A DNA stretch of 7,743 nucleotides from Acidobacteriota bacterium (GTDB taxonomy: Bacteria; Acidobacteriota; Thermoanaerobaculia; Thermoanaerobaculales; Thermoanaerobaculaceae), in assembly GCA_027458945.1 (NCBI GenBank), contig DAIDOU010000087.1, positions 1-7,743 on the forward strand, given 5' to 3'. Position numbers and translations under genes: made by a program. Positions 5,038 to 7,743 of this stretch are shown piece after piece (the first letter of the stretch is position 1; every line of letters begins with the position of its first letter). The notes beneath the pieces are model-generated. The model ran no database searches, was not told where the DNA came from, and was given only the letters and a program-made list of their open reading frames with translations.

Positions 5038-7095
5038 CTACATCACCGCCGTCGGCGGCGCCGGCTCGTCCGCGGCGCCGGCCTTGCGGAGCGGCACGTA
5101 GACCAGGTACGCGGCGAGGATGAGGAACACCGGGATCGCCAGCCACGGCGCGATGCCGGAGAAGCCCGGCACCGTCCAGAACTGCGGTGGCTGGTGCATG
5201 CGGTCGCGGATAAACACCACCGTGGCGATGAACAGCCCCATCAGCGCCTCGCCCGCGATCAACCCCGAGGCCGCCAGAATGCCAGCGTTCTCCACCCGCG
5301 CCTTCTGCGCGTCGTTGAAGCCCCGCTTCTCCCGCATCCGGTCGACGAGGCCGCGGATCATGCCGCCGATGAAGATCGCGAACGTGGTCTCGAGCGGTAG
5401 GTACATCCCGACCGAGAACAGCATCGGGCTCTTGACCTTGATCATGATCAGCGAGATCCCCATCGCGATGCCGACGAGCACCAGCGGCCACGCCATCTGG
5501 CCGCCGACGATCCCCTGCGACAGCGCGGCCATCAGGCCGGCTTGCGGCGCCGGCAGGTTCTTGCCGCCGAACCCGCCGGTGGCCGGGTGCGCCGCCAGGT
5601 CGGAAACGTGCAGCACGTACAGCGGGAAGAACATCACGAGACCCGCTACCATAACGCCGAAGATGTCGCCGATCTGCATCTTCCACGGCGTGCCGCCGAG
5701 GATGTGCCCGACCTTGAGGTCCTGCAGCATCTCGCCCGCCACGGCGGCCGAGACGCAGCCGATCGCCGCCACGCCGAGCACGGCGGCGACGCCCTGGGTC
5801 CCCTTGGCGCCGACGATGACCATGGTGAGCGCGGCGACGACCGTGGTCGCCAGCGTCAGGCCCGAGATCGGGTTGTTCGACGACCCGATCATGCCGACCA
5901 GGTTGCCGGACACCGCGGCGAAGAAGAAACCGGTGATCAGCATGACGATCGCGGCCAGGATCGCCGGCCCGATCGCCTTCGTGAAGTAGGCGTACAGCGC
6001 AATCATCAGGATGAAGATGAGGGCGATGCCGAAGAGCACGACCTTGAAGCTGAGGTCGCGCTCGGTGCGCTGCGTCGCCGCCGCGGCGGTCGCCGACTTG
6101 CGCACGTCGGCCACGCCGCGCTTGATGCCGAGGATCAGGTTCTTGCGCATCTTCCACAGCGTGTAGCAGGCCCCCACCAGCATCCCGCCGACCGCGATCG
6201 GCTTGACCACGAACTGGTAGAGATGGTTCGTGAGCAGCGCCCAGTTCTGCACCCCGTCGGTGGTGTACTGGCCGATCATCTGCGGGCCGAGGAAGTAGAC
6301 CAGGAGCGGCACGAACAGCCCCCACGCCAGCACTCCGCCGGCGAAGTTGAGGGCGCCGAGCTCGGGGCCGATGATGTAGCCGACGCCGATGTACGCCGGC
6401 GTGGCCGCGGGGGCCGAGATCGTCGTCACGCCCCCGGCGGTGATCGACTTGGCGTTCGCGTCGAGCCCGAGCCGCACCGAGCTCTCGTTGACCTTCCCGA
6501 CGGCGAGCTGGAAGTCGTTGGAAGAGCGGAAGATGCCCAGGCCGTCGAGGAGCTTGATCAGGGCGCCGACGCCCATCGCCCGGAACAGCTGCATCGCCGC
6601 CTCGGCGCCGCGCTGTCCGGCCTTGTGGATCTCCGACGCCGCCACCGACTCGGGGAACGGCAAGGAGGGATCCTCGACCATGACCCGGCGCAGGACGGTC
6701 ACGAACATGATGCCGAGCACGCCGCCGAGCATCATCAGCGCCGAGGCCGTCAGGTAGGTCTGCAGCATGTGCCCCGGCTCGAACTTCCAGATCTTGAGGA
6801 TGACGAACGCCGGGATGGTGAAGATCGCCCCCGCCGCCACCGACTCGCCGATCGAGCCGACGGTCCGGGCGAAGTTCTCCTCGAGCAACGAGCCCTTCAT
6901 CAGGCGCAGGACCGCCATGCCGATCACCGCGGCGGGGTAGGTGGCCGCGATCGTCATCCCGGCCTTGAGGCCCAGGTAGGCGTTGGCCGCCCCCAGGATC
7001 ACGCACATGAACAGGCCGAGGATGAGCGCCCGCACGGTGAACTCGCGCATCGTCGAGTCGGCGGGCACATAGGGGCTGAAACGCTGATCACTCAT
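5038..7095 (-). CDS. OPT family transporter (putative oligopeptide transporter)
   Basis: This 685-residue integral membrane protein has about 16 hydrophobic segments, roughly at 22-42, 47-65, 84-101, 112-136, 231-248, 251-270, 296-314, 350-371, 375-396, 412-430, 434-453, 475-497, 529-552, 556-580, 603-628 and 646-667. It matches the prokaryotic OPT branch (TIGR00733-like): REFTVRALILG (17-27), GAANAYLGLKAGMT (35-48), GESVAAGAIFTIPAF (83-97), GSSNNPISGLTLATT (404-418) and VGMYLPLETTFAIFIGG (562-578). OPT proteins are proton-coupled importers of oligopeptides or metal-chelate compounds. The substrate of this bacterial branch is not established. The ATG at 7095 is supported by GGAGG (minus strand, at 7105-7109), 9 nt upstream, and by the usual family N-terminus. 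The frame stays open upstream to 7323, but that stretch is Arg/Pro-rich and not family-like. It is transcribed away from clpB. Confidence 0.95.
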   Translation of the reverse strand: MSDQRFSPYVPADSTMREFTVRALILGLFMCVILGAANAYLGLKAGMTIAATYPAAVIGMAVLRLMKGSLLEENFARTVGSIGESVAAGAIFTIPAFVILKIWKFEPGHMLQTYLTASALMMLGGVLGIMFVTVLRRVMVEDPSLPFPESVAASEIHKAGQRGAEAAMQLFRAMGVGALIKLLDGLGIFRSSNDFQLAVGKVNESSVRLGLDANAKSITAGGVTTISAPAATPAYIGVGYIIGPELGALNFAGGVLAWGLFVPLLVYFLGPQMIGQYTTDGVQNWALLTNHLYQFVVKPIAVGGMLVGACYTLWKMRKNLILGIKRGVADVRKSATAAAATQRTERDLSFKVVLFGIALIFILMIALYAYFTKAIGPAILAAIVMLITGFFFAAVSGNLVGMIGSSNNPISGLTLATTVVAALTMVIVGAKGTQGVAAVLGVAAIGCVSAAVAGEMLQDLKVGHILGGTPWKMQIGDIFGVMVAGLVMFFPLYVLHVSDLAAHPATGGFGGKNLPAPQAGLMAALSQGIVGGQMAWPLVLVGIAMGISLIMIKVKSPMLFSVGMYLPLETTFAIFIGGMIRGLVDRMREKRGFNDAQKARVENAGILAASGLIAGEALMGLFIATVVFIRDRMHQPPQFWTVPGFSGIAPWLAIPVFLILAAYLVYVPLRKAGAADEPAPPTAVM

Positions 7096-7104
7096 GGCGT
7101 TCGT

Positions 7105-7109
7105 CCTCC
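7105..7109 (-). promoter_or_regulatory. Shine-Dalgarno of the OPT transporter gene
   Basis: On the minus strand GGAGG stands 9 nt before the ATG at 7095. It favours this start over in-frame upstream codons reaching to 7323, which would place 76 non-family residues ahead of the first conserved block. Confidence 0.8.
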
Positions 7110-7322
7110 GTCCGGTCGCCACGCACCGCCGTGGCCGGCGATGGATGGGTGGCAGTTGGCGCATTCTACACGGGGATGACGAAAATCCCGCGCCGCAATA
7201 CCCGCGCTGCCGCCCAGCACCAGGGGCCGGCCGCGACGCAACCTCGCCGGCGGCGGTTTTGGGCGGCGCGAGCCGGATCAATTGATATGACCACATCACA
7301 CTCAGATCATCAGCGGTAGACA

Positions 7323-7351
7323 TTGACAGAGTCTGACTAAGATCTTAGATT
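7323..7351 (+). promoter_or_regulatory. Sigma70-type promoter of clpB
   Basis: A perfect -35 box TTGACA (7323-7328) and a -10 box TAGATT (7346-7351) are separated by 17 bp. Transcription would begin near 7358, giving a leader of about 40 nt before the clpB ATG. The housekeeping-type boxes suggest that any heat control acts through a repressor rather than a dedicated heat-shock sigma factor; this is an inference. Confidence 0.7.
7330..7348 (+). promoter_or_regulatory. Two overlapping palindromes in the clpB promoter spacer, candidate operator
   Basis: AGTC-T-GACT (7330-7338) and the perfect 12-bp palindrome CTAAGATCTTAG (7337-7348) lie between the -35 and -10 boxes, the second overlapping the -10. 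A protein bound here would block RNA polymerase. The sequence does not match CIRCE (TTAGCACTC-N9-GAGTGCTAA) or the HspR HAIR element, so the regulator is unknown. Confidence 0.4.
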
Positions 7352-7396
7352 GAAGTTCGACAGGTCTGGTAGGCCGGTCCGAATCGAGGTGGCAAC

Positions 7397-7743
7397 ATGG
7401 CGTCCGACAGCAACTTCACGATCAAGGCCGCAGAGGCGGTGCAGAAGGCGCTCGCGATGGCGAGCGAGCGCGGCAACCCGGAGGCGACCCCGGTCCATCT
7501 AGTCGCGGCGCTGCTCGCCGAGGAGGACGGCCTCGCGTCGCGCCTCCTCGACAAGGTGGGCGTCCCGGCAGATCGGCTGCGCGACGACCTCACCGCGGCG
7601 CTCGACCGCCTGCCGTCGGCGCGCGGCGGCGCCGAGGCGCAGTCCTCGCGCGACCTGCGCAAGCTGCTCGACGCCGCGGCGAAGCTCGCGCCCCAGTTCC
7701 AGGACGAGTACGTGTCGGTCGAGCACCTGCTGCTCGCGGCCGC
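7397..7743 (+). CDS. clpB: ClpB disaggregase, N-terminal part (cut by the window end)
   Basis: Only the first 115 codons are present; the frame is open to the window edge. They form a Clp N domain with its two repeated halves: residues 7-70 (FTIKAAEAVQKALAMA ... PVHLVAALLAEEDG ... LLDKVGVPADRLRDDL) and 84-115 (SRDLRKLLDAAAKLAPQFQDEYVSVEHLLLAA). The LPSARGGAEAQ linker between them resembles the equivalent RLPQVEG region of E. coli ClpB, and this favours ClpB over ClpA or ClpC. ClpB is a cytosolic hexameric AAA+ ATPase that works with DnaK, DnaJ and GrpE to rescue aggregated proteins after heat stress. The AAA modules and the middle domain lie outside the window. The ATG is supported by GAGGTGG at 7386-7392, 4 nt upstream, and by a promoter 46 bp upstream. 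Confidence 0.92.
   Translation, partial: MASDSNFTIKAAEAVQKALAMASERGNPEATPVHLVAALLAEEDGLASRLLDKVGVPADRLRDDLTAALDRLPSARGGAEAQSSRDLRKLLDAAAKLAPQFQDEYVSVEHLLLAA

Larger units (their letters stand above)
7096..7396. other. Divergent intergenic region between the OPT transporter and clpB
   Basis: This 301-bp region has no convincing gene. The half next to the transporter (7096 to about 7270) is GC-rich and holds only the transporter ribosome binding site and leader. From about 7277 to 7370 the sequence is distinctly richer in A+T than the rest of the window, as expected for promoters. It contains the palindrome ATCAATTGAT (7277-7286) and the clpB promoter. A minus-strand promoter for the transporter should lie here too, but no good -35/-10 pair was found. 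Confidence 0.7.

Noticed and set aside
3717..5123. 468-codon plus-strand frame opposite the glycosyltransferase
   Set aside because: It is a compositional shadow of the glycosyltransferase gene, with no recognisable domain.
5009..7006. 665-codon open frame on the minus strand overlapping the transporter in another frame
   Set aside because: The product is Arg/Gly/Asp-rich and has no membrane segments; the other frame gives a complete OPT transporter.
7282..7303. CRP-like site on the minus strand (TGTGATGTGGTCATA)
   Set aside because: The second half-site is poor and the spacing is 5 rather than 6 bp.
7096..7323. N-terminal extension of the OPT transporter to 7323
   Set aside because: The extra 76 residues are Arg/Pro-rich and unlike the family N-terminus; a Shine-Dalgarno precedes the ATG at 7095; and the extension would run up to the clpB promoter.
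1..7743. tRNA, rRNA, CRISPR array, insertion sequence or riboswitch
   Set aside because: No cloverleaf, spaced repeats, transposase motif or recognisable riboswitch core was seen by reading; covariance-model searches could not be run.

Overview
The window is a compact, very GC-rich stretch of bacterial chromosome. It carries six protein-coding genes (one cut by the right edge) and no visible RNA gene, CRISPR array or mobile element. Strong G/C third-position bias, GTG/TTG start alternatives, and a first protein that resembles GAF-like proteins I associate with Acidobacteriota suggest a high-GC Acidobacteriota (or similar deltaproteobacterial-type) genome. That assignment is an inference, not a proof.

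Layout. From the left, a plus-strand cluster of three overlapping genes runs from 47 to 3655: a GAF-like protein with a heptad Pro/Ala repeat and a conserved C-terminal region, a Slt-type lytic transglycosylase with a lipobox, and a small YjbQ/UPF0047 protein. The genes overlap by 29 bp (or 8 bp with the alternative GTG start) and by 10 bp, so they are probably co-transcribed and translationally coupled. A 166-bp convergent gap follows (3656-3821). It holds a perfect 33-bp copy of the 3' end of yjbQ, in the same reading frame as the original, and a nested inverted repeat.

The minus strand then carries, in transcription order, an OPT-family transporter (7095 to 5038) and a GT4-type glycosyltransferase (4952 to 3822). 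An 85-bp gap between them contains a 12-bp perfect hairpin that looks like a terminator without a U-tract. At the right, a 301-bp divergent intergenic region separates the transporter from clpB (plus strand, from 7397, N-terminal 115 codons only). clpB has a good sigma70-type promoter, and the spacer between its -35 and -10 boxes contains two small palindromes that could be a heat-shock or stress operator.

How the genes fit together. The left cluster mixes a possible sensory/scaffold protein, a cell-wall enzyme and a small housekeeping enzyme of uncertain role. No single pathway links them clearly. The transporter, glycosyltransferase and chaperone look like ordinary housekeeping neighbours. 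I see no convincing new multi-gene system. The points most worth a second look are the in-frame duplicated yjbQ tail and the clpB control region.
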